This document shows, in pieces, positions 19,222 to 27,444 of a DNA stretch of 64,000 nt (positions are counted from its first letter, which is position 1; each line of letters opens with the position of its first letter). Both the position numbers and the translations under genes were made by a program. Under the pieces are notes generated by a model. It was given only the letters and a program-made list of their open reading frames with translations, was not told the DNA's origin and did no database searches. The stretch is from Alcanivorax hongdengensis A-11-3 (GTDB lineage: Bacteria; Pseudomonadota; Gammaproteobacteria; Pseudomonadales; Alcanivoracaceae): assembly GCF_000300995.1 (NCBI RefSeq), contig NZ_AMRJ01000001.1:124001-188000 (forward strand), written 5' to 3'.

Positions 19222-19318
19222 TACTACCGAGGGCACAGAGAAAAACCCGCATCGCCTGCAGGCAGGCTCCTACGGCCGGTTTGATCGTCGCATCAAGACC
19301 CGGTGCCCTCGGAGGTAA
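19222..19318. repeat. REP-like inverted repeat between queG and orn
   Basis: Outer arms CCGAGGGCAC (19227-19236) and GTGCCCTCGG (19303-19312) are exact inverted copies. Inside lies a REP-like hairpin, CGCCTGCAGGCAGGCTCCTAC (about 19252-19272), related to the hairpins at 55.0 and 58.4 kb by its CTCCTAC end. It lies between two convergent genes and may serve as a bidirectional transcript end. Confidence 0.6.
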
Positions 19319-19335
19319 AGGCCGGCCCCGCCAAA

Positions 19336-19893
19336 TCAAACGTCGATGAAGTGTTCGCGGTAGTAGGCCAGCTCGGCGATGGATTCGCGGATGTCATCCA
19401 GCGCCAGGTGCTTGTTCTCCTTGCTGAAGCCACCCAGGATGCCGGGCTTCCAGCGGCGCGCCAGCTCCTTGAGGGTAGACACGTCCAGATTGCGGTAATG
19501 GAAGAAGGCTTCCAGCTTGGGCATGTAGTTGGCCAGAAAACGCCGGTCCTGGCAGATGCTGTTGCCACACATGGGCGACATGCCCGCCTCCACATACTGC
19601 TCCAGAAACGCGATGGTGCGGCTCTCCGCGCCGGCCTCGTTGACGGTGCTGGCCTGCACCCGTGCCACCAGCCCGGAGTTGTTGTGATGCTCGGTATTCC
19701 ACTCGTCCATGCCGTCCAGCAGCGCGTTACTCTGGTACACCGCCAGCACCGGCCCCTCCGCCAGCACATTAAGATTGGCATCGGTGACAATGGTGGCGAT
19801 CTCGATGATACGGTCGTTTTCCGGGCTCAGACCGGTCATTTCCAGATCGATCCAGATCAGGTTGTTTCGCTTGTCCAGCGGCGCATCAGACAT
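19336..19893 (-). CDS. orn: Oligoribonuclease
   Basis: Orn degrades di- to pentaribonucleotides, including pGpG from cyclic di-GMP breakdown. The 185-residue protein is a DEDDh exonuclease: WIDLEMTGL holds the first Asp/Glu pair, EHHNNSG and FLEQYV follow in the core, and [11 protein letters not shown] carries the final His-Asp pair. The start [11 protein letters not shown] at 19893 fits the family; reading frames that begin further up run into the divergent rsgA promoter region. Divergent orn/rsgA is common in this class. Confidence 0.96.
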   Translation of the reverse strand: MSDAPLDKRNNLIWIDLEMTGLSPENDRIIEIATIVTDANLNVLAEGPVLAVYQSNALLDGMDEWNTEHHNNSGLVARVQASTVNEAGAESRTIAFLEQYVEAGMSPMCGNSICQDRRFLANYMPKLEAFFHYRNLDVSTLKELARRWKPGILGGFSKENKHLALDDIRESIAELAYYREHFIDV

Positions 19894-20008
19894 GGTGTGC
19901 TCTCTTGTTATGGTGCCGTTTACATCATACGCGGCTGACAGGCCGAGACCAGCACCGAAGTGGCGCGGACCGTGGTAGGATGCCCGCATCGAAAGAGCAG
20001 GACAGGCC

Positions 20009-21040
20009 GTGGCCAAGCGCAAACTGAACCGGCGCCAGAAATGGCGCATCGAAAAGATCCAGGCGGAAAAACGTCAGCGGGCGGCGAAACGCAGTGCCGA
20101 GCTGGAATCACTGGTGGCCGACGACCTGGGTGACGAACAGCATGGTGTGATCACCGCCCACTTCGGCCAGCAGGTGCAGGTGGAAGATGCCGACGGCGAG
20201 AGCCGCCGCTGCCACTTCCGCGCCAACCTGGAGCAACTGGTGGTGGGTGACCGGGTGATCTGGCAGCCACCGCAGAGCGAGGGCCTGGGCGTGGTGGTGG
20301 CCATCGACCCGCGCCACAGTGTCCTCAAGCGCCCGGACATGTACGGCAATCTCAAGCCGGTGGCCGCCAATGTGGAGCAGATGCTGGTGGTGTTCGCGCC
20401 CCTGCCGACGCCCTCCTCCGCCCTGCTGGACCGCTACCTGGTGGCCGCGGAGCTGTCCGGTATCGCTGCCACTCTGGTGATCAACAAGGCCGACCTGATC
20501 GACGAGACCCTGCGCCCGCGCATTGATGCGCTGGTGGCCATGTATCGCCACCTGGACTACCCGGTGCTGGAAGTCAGCGCCCACCAGCGCGACGGCCTGA
20601 CGCCCCTGCACCAGGCCCTGGCCGGCAAGACCAGCGTCTTTGTTGGGCAGTCCGGCGTCGGCAAGTCATCACTGGTCAATGCGGTGCTGCCCGAGGCGGC
20701 GCTGGCGGTGGGTGACCTGTCCGCCACCTCCGGGCTGGGCCAGCACACCACCGTCACCGCCCGGCTGTTCCACCTGCCGGAAGGCGGTGACCTGATCGAT
20801 TCCCCCGGCATCCGCGAATTCGGCCTCTGGCACATCAGCGAAGAGGAGCTGCTGCACGGTTACCGGGAGCTCTCCGACCTGGCCGGCCACTGCAAATTCC
20901 GCAACTGCTCGCACCGCAACGAACCCGGCTGCGCCCTGCTCGCCGCCGCCGACGACGGCAGCATCAGCGAGGAACGCCTGGCCAACTTCTACCAGATCGC
21001 CGACACCCTGGACGAAGACGGGCGGGAACGGTATCAGTGA
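20009..21040 (+). CDS. rsgA: RsgA, small-subunit ribosome assembly GTPase
   Basis: RsgA is a circularly permuted GTPase that checks late 30S subunit maturation. The order G4 (NKAD), then G1 ([12 protein letters not shown]), then G3 (DSPGIREFG) shows the permutation. The N-terminal OB fold is preceded by a basic tail ([15 protein letters not shown]). The C-terminal zinc knuckle is [15 protein letters not shown]. Translation starts at a GTG (20009). The protein has 343 residues. The 3' end is followed by an AT-rich inverted repeat. Confidence 0.95.
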   Translation: MAKRKLNRRQKWRIEKIQAEKRQRAAKRSAELESLVADDLGDEQHGVITAHFGQQVQVEDADGESRRCHFRANLEQLVVGDRVIWQPPQSEGLGVVVAIDPRHSVLKRPDMYGNLKPVAANVEQMLVVFAPLPTPSSALLDRYLVAAELSGIAATLVINKADLIDETLRPRIDALVAMYRHLDYPVLEVSAHQRDGLTPLHQALAGKTSVFVGQSGVGKSSLVNAVLPEAALAVGDLSATSGLGQHTTVTARLFHLPEGGDLIDSPGIREFGLWHISEEELLHGYRELSDLAGHCKFRNCSHRNEPGCALLAAADDGSISEERLANFYQIADTLDEDGRERYQ

Positions 21041-21042
21041 GG

Positions 21043-21132
21043 CAATGGATAATTGATAGTTGATAATTGATAATGGGGCCCCGCTGGATAGCGATTTTCG
21101 TTTTCCATTCTCAATTATTCATTATCAATTAG
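21043..21132. repeat. AT-rich inverted repeat (GATAATTGATA type)
   Basis: Directly after the rsgA stop, the left arm has four TGATAAT-like units (21048-21075). The right arm (21105-21130) is its imperfect inverted copy. Between them lies a GC-rich core (GGGGCCCCGCTGG). The arms share most of their bases with the perfect 31-bp arms around the serB terminator, so the two are members of one family. The element also fills the gap in front of rhdA, whose start is 8 bp away. Confidence 0.65.
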
Positions 21133-21139
21133 CGTCCTT

Positions 21140-21955
21140 ATGCTGCCTCTGCTGCTTGAACCCGCCGAACTCGCCAATCATCTCGACGATGACAATCTGC
21201 TGATCATCGACCTGAGCAAACCCGCGATTTACGTGCAGGCCCACGTGCCCGGTGCCATTCACCTGGATTTCAAGCGCCTGCAGACCGGCGCCCAGCCGGC
21301 GCCGGGCATGATCCCGGACGACGACACCCTGGGCGATCTGTTCACGGCCCTGGGGCTCACGGAAGACACCCATGTGGTGGCCTATGATGATGAAGGCGGC
21401 GGCTGGGCCGGCCGACTGCTGTGGACACTGGATGCCATTGGTCACCGCAAGTACAGCTACCTGAACGGTGGCATTCACGCCTGGCTGGCCGAAGGCCAGC
21501 CCACCAGCAGCGAATCCACCGAGCCACGGCCCGGCGATTACGAAGTGAGCGGCCACGACCCGCTCACCGAAGTGGACATGGACTATCTGCTGGCCCACTA
21601 CCAGGATGACGATCTGGTGCTCTGGGATTCGCGCTCCGAGGAAGAGTTTGCCGGCGTGCGCGCCTTTGCCCAGAAAGCCGGCCATATTCCCGGCGCCCGC
21701 CACTACGAGTGGACCGAGCCCATGGACAAGCAGAACAACCTGCGCCTGCGCCCACTGGATGACATTCGCCAGGAACTGGAAGCCCGAGGCATCACCCCGG
21801 ACAAGGAAGTGATCTGCCACTGCCAGAGCCACCACCGCTCCAGCTTCTCCTGGCTGGTGGCAAAGATTCTCGGCTACCCGCGGGTACGCGGTTATGCCGG
21901 CTCCTGGGCAGAATGGGGCAATCACCCGGACACCCCGGTGGAAAAATCCGAGTGA
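21140..21955 (+). CDS. rhdA: RhdA-type thiosulfate sulfurtransferase
   Basis: This is a two-domain rhodanese that moves sulfane sulfur from thiosulfate to acceptors such as cyanide or thiols. The N-terminal inactive domain (residues 1-130) lacks the Cys; the C-terminal domain carries the active-site loop CQSHHRSS. That resembles the unusual Azotobacter/Pseudomonas RhdA loop (CQTHHR) more than the usual CRxGxx[RT]. Family landmarks HVPGAIHLD and [10 protein letters not shown] are present. The protein has 271 residues and no signal peptide, so it should be cytoplasmic. The rsgA-rhdA-psd order is as I recall it from Pseudomonas, minus motCD. Confidence 0.92.
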   Translation: MLPLLLEPAELANHLDDDNLLIIDLSKPAIYVQAHVPGAIHLDFKRLQTGAQPAPGMIPDDDTLGDLFTALGLTEDTHVVAYDDEGGGWAGRLLWTLDAIGHRKYSYLNGGIHAWLAEGQPTSSESTEPRPGDYEVSGHDPLTEVDMDYLLAHYQDDDLVLWDSRSEEEFAGVRAFAQKAGHIPGARHYEWTEPMDKQNNLRLRPLDDIRQELEARGITPDKEVICHCQSHHRSSFSWLVAKILGYPRVRGYAGSWAEWGNHPDTPVEKSE

Positions 21956-22010
21956 CCGCTTTCACGGTCAACGGCCACTGACAACGCGACAACGCTATAG
22001 AGGAACAGCC

Positions 22011-22874
22011 TTGAATAACTGGCGCGACAAGCTCTTCGTTACCCTGCAGTATCTGGTGCCCCAGCACGGCCTGTCACGGCTGGTGGGCATTCTGGCCCGC
22101 AGCGAAGTGCCGTGGATCAAGACCACCTTCATCAACCTGTTCATGAAGCGCTTCAACATTGATCTGTCGGAAGCCGAGATCAGCGACGCGGACCGCTTTG
22201 AAAGCTTCAATGCCTTCTTCACCCGGGCCCTGAAAGACGGCGTGCGGCCGCTGGCGGAGGGAGAAACCACCCTGGCCTGCCCGGCGGACGGCGCGGTCAG
22301 CCAGCTGGGCGCCATTCGCGCCAACCAGGTCTTCCAGGCCAAGGGCCACGACTACTCGCTCTACGACCTGCTGGGCGGCGACAGCGCCCTGGCCAGTGAA
22401 TTCACCAATGGCCAGTTCGCCACCATCTACCTGTCACCACGGGACTATCATCGCGTGCACATGCCCTTCGACGGCACCCTGCGCAACACCCGCTATGTGC
22501 CCGGCGATCTGTTCTCGGTCAACGAGGCCACGGCCAACGGCGTGCCCAACCTGTTCGCCCGCAACGAGCGTCTGGTCTGTACATTCGATACCGCACAGGG
22601 CCCCATGGCGGTGATTCTGGTGGGCGCCATGATCGTCGCCGGCATCGAAACCGTGTTCAGCGGTCAGGTGACGCCGCTGCCCAAAACCGTCAGTGAAACC
22701 GATTACAGCAATCGCGAGCCGGTGACCCTGGCCAAAGGGGACGAGCTGGGCCGCTTTCTGCTGGGCTCGACGGTGATTCTGTTGTTCCCGGAGGCCAAGG
22801 CAGGCTTTGACCCGGCATTGAAAGCCGGCAGCAAAGTGAAGGTTAACAGCGGGATCGGCCACTTCGGCCAGTGA
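22011..22874 (+). CDS. psd: Phosphatidylserine decarboxylase proenzyme
   Basis: Psd makes phosphatidylethanolamine from phosphatidylserine at the inner membrane. The 287-residue proenzyme has the self-cleavage motif LGST ([15 protein letters not shown]), where the Ser becomes the pyruvoyl group. Other family marks are [21 protein letters not shown] and [10 protein letters not shown]. The start is a TTG at 22011 ([14 protein letters not shown]) with AGAGGA upstream; a longer reading from 21894 overlaps rhdA and is not supported. The gene follows rhdA by 55 bp. Confidence 0.95.
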   Translation: MNNWRDKLFVTLQYLVPQHGLSRLVGILARSEVPWIKTTFINLFMKRFNIDLSEAEISDADRFESFNAFFTRALKDGVRPLAEGETTLACPADGAVSQLGAIRANQVFQAKGHDYSLYDLLGGDSALASEFTNGQFATIYLSPRDYHRVHMPFDGTLRNTRYVPGDLFSVNEATANGVPNLFARNERLVCTFDTAQGPMAVILVGAMIVAGIETVFSGQVTPLPKTVSETDYSNREPVTLAKGDELGRFLLGSTVILLFPEAKAGFDPALKAGSKVKVNSGIGHFGQ

Positions 22875-22877
22875 CCA

Positions 22878-22911
22878 TGATGCCAGCGCACCGGGCGGCG
22901 CGCTGGCATCA
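22878..22911. terminator. Perfect 12-bp hairpin between psd and the hydratase
   Basis: TGATGCCAGCGC (22878-22889) and GCGCTGGCATCA (22900-22911) are exact inverted copies with a 10-nt loop. The element lies just past the psd stop and between convergent genes. It has no real T-tract, so it may block exonucleases or act with Rho rather than as an intrinsic terminator. Confidence 0.55.
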
Positions 22912-22930
22912 CTTGCCTTTCAACTGGCGG

Positions 22931-23689
22931 TCAACGCTTGTGCATGGCGGTCAGCACCGCTTTCGCCTCGTCGCTCTGCAGCATCTCGCCGAACAGCGCC
23001 AGATCCTCGTTGAGGATGTCGTCCAGGCCCCGGCTGATGCCGGAGCGCATCAATCGCTTGCTCTCGCGCAGCGCCCGTGGCGGCTTCTTCGCCAGCGTCT
23101 GCGCCCACTCGGACGCGGTCTGCTGGACCTGATCGGTGGGCACCACCTTGGCCACCAGCCCGGCCTCCAGCGCCTCCTGGGCCAGCATCGGCTCCCCCAG
23201 CAGCAACATGCGTGCAGCGCGCTGGTAACCCAGCCAGGCCGGCAGCAGCTTGGCACTGCCCGCTTCCGGCACGGCGCCCAGGTCCACAAAGGGCGTCAGG
23301 AACTTGGCATCGTCCGCCGCCACCACCAGGTCGGTGTGCAGCAGCATGGTGGTGCCCACCCCCACCGCATTGCCCTGCACCGCCGCCACCAGCGCTTTCG
23401 GGAACCGGTAGATGGCCTTGATGAAATGGGCCGCCTCACCGGCTTCACCGGGCTTGGCATTGAGAAAGTCCGCCAGGTCATTACCGGCGCTGAAGGCACG
23501 ACCCTCGCCCCGGAAAAACACCACCCGCAGCGCTTCGCTGTGCTCGGCATGGTCCAGCAGCTTGACCAGATCCCGGTACATGGCGCTGGTGAAGGCATTC
23601 AATTTGTCGGCCCGGTCGAAGGTAATCTCCAGCACCGCACCCTTGTTCTCGGCCACAATCTGGCCACTTTCCAAAGCCGGCATAGTCAC
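22931..23689 (-). CDS. Enoyl-CoA hydratase/isomerase family protein
   Basis: A crotonase-fold protein of about 252 residues. The oxyanion-hole segments are visible (RAFSAGNDLADF near residue 70 and GNAVGVGTTMLLHTDLV near 110), and DLGAVPEAGSAKLLP marks the second catalytic region. One Glu is kept in that region, but the first catalytic Glu of true hydratases appears as VGVG, which favours an isomerase or another crotonase reaction. The GTG at 23689 is preferred because GGGAGAG precedes it by about 6 nt; an ATG two codons later is an alternative. Convergent with psd. Substrate unknown. Confidence 0.85.
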   Translation of the reverse strand: MTMPALESGQIVAENKGAVLEITFDRADKLNAFTSAMYRDLVKLLDHAEHSEALRVVFFRGEGRAFSAGNDLADFLNAKPGEAGEAAHFIKAIYRFPKALVAAVQGNAVGVGTTMLLHTDLVVAADDAKFLTPFVDLGAVPEAGSAKLLPAWLGYQRAARMLLLGEPMLAQEALEAGLVAKVVPTDQVQQTASEWAQTLAKKPPRALRESKRLMRSGISRGLDDILNEDLALFGEMLQSDEAKAVLTAMHKR

Positions 23690-23825
23690 GGCAACTCTCC
23701 CGATAACAATAGATAACTGCAAAAATAGAGCGCGGACGATCATCCACAGAGCCGTCATCGCGCCAGTGCGGCCCCAAGACTAATACCTGCCCGCCGCGCT
23801 GCCAATTGCCGCCGCCAAACGGTGC

Positions 23826-23854
23826 TTGACGCTTTCGGTAAACCGGCATAAAAA
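23826..23854 (+). promoter_or_regulatory. Sigma70-type promoter for the ATP-grasp gene
   Basis: TTGACG (23826-23831) and TAAAAA (23849-23854) are separated by 17 bp. Transcription would begin near 23861, about 55 bp before the GTG at 23917. The site lies in the intergenic gap between divergent genes. Confidence 0.45.
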
Positions 23855-23916
23855 GTGATCCGGAACCGGCGGCCCCCTCCGCCCCGGGGCAGCCCCGCCC
23901 CTCAGAGACTGATACT

Positions 23917-24714
23917 GTGAAACTGATTACCTTTGAGCCGTTCCGCACCCTGGGTTTGCCGGGAGTGCGCTACATCAAGCCGGAGCACATGAACCAGCAC
24001 CTGGACGAATTGCGCCAGGCGGACTGGTTGCTGTTCCCTGGTTACTGGCAGGTCCACAGCCTGCACTACGTGCTCAAGCGGCCGATCTTCCCCAGCCTGT
24101 GCAGCTACCACCTGGGCCATGACAAGGTGGAGATGACCCGCGCCCTGCAAACCGCCTGCCCGGATCACGTGCCGGAAACACTGATTACCTCCGGGGATCG
24201 CTATGGCATCAGCCAGGTGCTGGACACCTGGCGGTTTCCGTTCGTGGCCAAATCCGTACGCTCCAGCCAGGGCATGGGCGTCTCCCTGATCGAGAACCGT
24301 GCCCAGTTTCTCGACTATGCCGAGCGTGAAAGCGTGCTGTATGTGCAGAAACTGCTGCCGATCGTGCGCGACCTGCGCATCGTGGTGGTGGGCCAGCAGG
24401 TGATTGCCAGCTACTGGCGCGAGGGCCACGGCTTTCTCAACAACGTGGCCCAGGGCGGCACGGTGCGCACCGACATTCCGGTGCCGGACAACGCCGTGCA
24501 GCTGGTGCAGGAACTGTCCCGCTACCTGGACATCAACCATGCCGGGTTCGACGTGGCCATGGTGGATGGCCATCCCTACATTCTGGAGTTCAACCGGCTA
24601 TTCGGTAACACCGGCATTCCGGACCTCAACCAGCGGGTCCAGAAGGCCATGGCCGATTACCTGTTCTCCGCGCCACCCTCGTCACCCAGCTCGGACACCA
24701 GAGTCTCCGCCTGA
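23917..24714 (+). CDS. RimK-like ATP-grasp domain protein
   Basis: A 265-residue protein beginning at a GTG. The ATP-grasp fold is recognisable from FPFVAKSVRSSQGMGVSLI (ATP-binding Lys and Gly loop), KLLPIVRDLRIVVVGQQVIA and the metal-binding HPYILEFNRLFGN. Relatives ligate amino acids or peptides to carboxyl groups; the substrate here is unknown. The N-terminal 75 residues (TFEPFRTLGLPGVRYIKPE) are not a standard RimK pre-ATP-grasp domain. The 3' end overlaps the convergent YtjB-like gene by 58 bp. Confidence 0.8.
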   Translation: MKLITFEPFRTLGLPGVRYIKPEHMNQHLDELRQADWLLFPGYWQVHSLHYVLKRPIFPSLCSYHLGHDKVEMTRALQTACPDHVPETLITSGDRYGISQVLDTWRFPFVAKSVRSSQGMGVSLIENRAQFLDYAERESVLYVQKLLPIVRDLRIVVVGQQVIASYWREGHGFLNNVAQGGTVRTDIPVPDNAVQLVQELSRYLDINHAGFDVAMVDGHPYILEFNRLFGNTGIPDLNQRVQKAMADYLFSAPPSSPSSDTRVSA

Positions 24715-25850
24715 GTGCGCAGCAGGCTCTGATAACGGTGCGCCAGCTGTTCCACTGGCTGCAGCCGCACCTTGTGATCCCCGGCGCGCACCACCTGCAC
24801 CTTGTCCGGTTGATAAAGCGCTTTCACATCCAGCTCCGCCTCGGCCAGCTGGGCTTCGGGCACCTGCAGGCGCCCGGGCACCCCGGCCACACACAGTGAC
24901 CAGGCATCGGCGGCATTGTCGTCGGTGGTGACCAGCGCCTTGAACTCCAGTGGCTGGGCACCGTGGGCCTTGCGCAGCGGTGCCCACAGCCGCCCCACCC
25001 GCAGGAACAGCAGGCCGGCACAGAGCGCGGCAAAGGCCGCCTGGGAGACGCGCGGGTCGTGGAAGGTCAACCGGGCCTGCTCGCCGACCTGGCCCTGCAC
25101 CCGGCCACCGTAGAGGGCGGCCACCTTGTTGAGCAGACCGCAGTAATCGGCCAGCGCCGCCTGCAGGGCTTCACGGGTATAGCGCTGCTGGAAGTGATCG
25201 AAATTGACAATGCTCAGGCACAGGCTGGCAGTCACCGGGCCCGGGTCCTCACCCTCCGCCGGTAGCTCGCAGGCGGGTACCAGCGGCGCCTGCGGCGGCG
25301 ACACCGGGGCGGCCGGTGCCACCGGCGCAGGCGCCGGCGTTACCGTCTCGGGCAGCAGCCGCCGGGCCACCAGGGCAATGGCGACCCGTAGCAACAGCAG
25401 GCACAGCACGGCCACCACAAAGCCGGCCTCCAGCATCTTGCGCGGCACCAAGCGCTCGGCGCCACGCAAGGTCACCATGCCGGCCAGCTCACCGTCGGGC
25501 ATGGCCACCGGCGCCTGGGCCACCGGCCCGGCCTGGGGTTTACCCAGGCTCACCACGGCGGCGCCACCCACATCATCAATGCGAATACCGGCCACCGGCT
25601 TGAGTGCCAGGGTCTCGCGGCCGATCAGGTTGGCGCTGATGGAGTCGCCACTGGCCAGGGCCTCGGCGGCCCGGCTGGCGGTCTGCTGGGCCAGCGCCTG
25701 CAGCTGCACCTTCTGCTCGTCGGCCAGCCGGTCGGAAAAGTTCTGCAGAAAATAGACACCCACCACCAGTGCCACCACCAGCATGGCCACCAGTTCGCGC
25801 AGTAGCGGCCGTTGCTCGCGCAGCCAGCGCCATTGTTCCCTCATGGGCAT
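24657..25850 (-). CDS. AhpA/YtjB-like membrane protein
   Basis: A 397-residue membrane protein with a first transmembrane helix at about residues 19-36 (LVAMLVVALVVGVYFLQNF) and a second at about 144-165. A periplasmic region lies between them. A Pro/Ala-rich linker (TPAPAPVAPAAPVSPPQAP) leads to a cytoplasmic domain of unknown function (about 205-390). Its place next to serB, divergently transcribed, matches the smp/ytjB position in E. coli and the PA4961 type gene. AGGAAA precedes the ATG at 25850 by 8-9 nt. The role is unproven; a membrane sensor is likely. The 3' end overlaps the ATP-grasp gene. Confidence 0.75.
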   Translation of the reverse strand: MPMREQWRWLREQRPLLRELVAMLVVALVVGVYFLQNFSDRLADEQKVQLQALAQQTASRAAEALASGDSISANLIGRETLALKPVAGIRIDDVGGAAVVSLGKPQAGPVAQAPVAMPDGELAGMVTLRGAERLVPRKMLEAGFVVAVLCLLLLRVAIALVARRLLPETVTPAPAPVAPAAPVSPPQAPLVPACELPAEGEDPGPVTASLCLSIVNFDHFQQRYTREALQAALADYCGLLNKVAALYGGRVQGQVGEQARLTFHDPRVSQAAFAALCAGLLFLRVGRLWAPLRKAHGAQPLEFKALVTTDDNAADAWSLCVAGVPGRLQVPEAQLAEAELDVKALYQPDKVQVVRAGDHKVRLQPVEQLAHRYQSLLRTQAETLVSELGDEGGAENR

Positions 25851-26045
25851 AAAACGGTTTCCTGATCATCCATTGCCGGGGCAGTATACCCTGCCATTGG
25901 CGGATGAGAGTTGGCCCAACCGGCAGAGTTCCGGCAATTAACGCCGCGCCCGGGTAAAATTCTGCTACTCTAGCGCCGTTTTGCCGTGGCCCACTGCAAT
26001 GGCCTCAGGCATTCGGCGAATTGGCTAACAACTGGAGCTGCGAGC

Positions 26046-27284
26046 GTGCGCGAGATCATTCTGATCCAGGTTTCCGGCAATGACCGTCCCGGTCTGACCG
26101 CCACCTTTACCCGTATTCTGGCGCGCTACCGCTTCAACGTGCTGGACATGGGCCAGGCGGTGATCCACGACACCCTGTCGCTGGGCATGCTGGTGGAAAC
26201 CCCTCGTGACGCGGATGCCTCCGCGGTGCTCAAGGACGTGCTGTTCGAAGCCCACAAGCTCAATATTTCGGTGCGCTTCCGGCCCATCGATGAAGAGCGC
26301 TACGAACAGTGGGTGGCCGGCCAGGGCAAGGACCGCCACATCATCACCCTGCTGGCGCGCAAGATTACCGCCGAGCAACTTGCCGATGTCACCGAGGTGG
26401 TGGCCGACAACGGTCTCAACATCGACTCCATCACCCGCTTGTCCGGCCGGGTGCACCTGGAAGGCGAAACCCAGGACGAGGACAGCCGCGCCTGCATCGA
26501 GATTTCCGTACGTGGTGAGCCCAGGGACGGCGCCGCCATGCGCGCGGCCTTCCTGACCATTGCCAACGAGCGCAATCTGGATATCGCCTTTCAGCGCGAC
26601 AGCGCCTACCGTCGCAACCGGCGCCTGGTAGTGTTCGACATGGACTCCACCCTGATCCGCTCCGAGGTGATCGACGAGCTGGCCGCGGAAGCCGGGGTTG
26701 GTGAACAGGTGGCGGAAATCACCGAGGCCGCCATGCGCGGCGAGCTGGACTTCAACGAAAGCTTCCGCGCCCGGGTGGCGCTGCTCAAGGGACTGGACGA
26801 AGGCGCCCTGGAGCGGGTGCGCGAACGCATCCAGCTCACCGAAGGCGCCGAGCGCCTGATCAGCACCCTCAAGGCCCTGGGTTACCGCACCGCCATCCTG
26901 TCCGGCGGCTTCACCTGGTTTGGCCAGTGGCTGCAGCGGCTGCTGGGCATCGACTACGTGCATGCCAACGAGCTGGAAATCGAGGACGGCAAGGTCACCG
27001 GCCGGGTGGTCGGGCAGATCGTCAACGGCCAGCGCAAGGCCGAGCTACTCAAAGAGATTGCCGCCCAGGAAGGCATCAGCCTGCAACAGACCATTGCCGT
27101 GGGCGACGGCGCCAACGACCTGCCCATGCTCAGCGAAGCGGGCCTGGGCATCGCCTTCCGCGCCAAGCCACTGGTCAAACAAAACGCCGAACAGGCCATT
27201 TCCACCCTCGGGCTGGATGGCATCCTCTATCTGGTGGGCGTGCGTGACAAGGATCAGGCGGAGCTGTTGAAGGGCAATGGATAG
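26046..27284 (+). CDS. serB: Phosphoserine phosphatase with ACT domains
   Basis: SerB removes phosphate from L-phosphoserine in the last step of serine synthesis. The 412-residue protein has two N-terminal ACT-like domains (about residues 1-180, IILIQVSGNDRPGLTATFTR), probably for serine feedback. The HAD phosphatase follows, with nucleophile motif VVFDMDSTLI, SGGFTWF and GDGANDLPML. The start is a GTG at 26046 with GGAG about 9 nt upstream; a longer reading from 25986 has no support. The last codons and stop lie inside the 31-bp inverted-repeat arm that follows. Confidence 0.95.
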   Translation: MREIILIQVSGNDRPGLTATFTRILARYRFNVLDMGQAVIHDTLSLGMLVETPRDADASAVLKDVLFEAHKLNISVRFRPIDEERYEQWVAGQGKDRHIITLLARKITAEQLADVTEVVADNGLNIDSITRLSGRVHLEGETQDEDSRACIEISVRGEPRDGAAMRAAFLTIANERNLDIAFQRDSAYRRNRRLVVFDMDSTLIRSEVIDELAAEAGVGEQVAEITEAAMRGELDFNESFRARVALLKGLDEGALERVRERIQLTEGAERLISTLKALGYRTAILSGGFTWFGQWLQRLLGIDYVHANELEIEDGKVTGRVVGQIVNGQRKAELLKEIAAQEGISLQQTIAVGDGANDLPMLSEAGLGIAFRAKPLVKQNAEQAISTLGLDGILYLVGVRDKDQAELLKGNG

Positions 27285-27436
27285 TTGATAATGGATAATT
27301 GATAACGTCGCGGGCCAGGCCCGTTGTTACTTAAACGCAAGAGGCCGCGTCCAAATGTTGGGCGCGGCCTCTTTGTTTTCTTCGACAATCAATCCTGATC
27401 GCGCAGTTATCAATTATCCATTATCAACTATCCATT
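27276..27436. repeat. 161-bp element with perfect 31-bp inverted repeats
   Basis: The left arm (27276-27306) and right arm (27406-27436) are exact inverted copies, 31 of 31 bases, built from GATAATTGATA-like units. The left arm includes the end of serB (the stop TAG is at 27282-27284) and the right arm ends 9 bp before the fimX stop. The core holds a GC-rich terminator. A degraded relative lies at 21043-21132. Confidence 0.85.
27341..27380 (+). terminator. Terminator of serB
   Basis: The stem GAGGCCGCG (27341-27349) pairs with CGCGGCCTC (27363-27371), followed by TTTGTTTT. It lies in the core of the 31-bp inverted repeat, 56 bp past the serB stop. On the other strand the stem lacks a T-run. 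Confidence 0.8.
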
Positions 27437-27444
27437 CAAATCCA

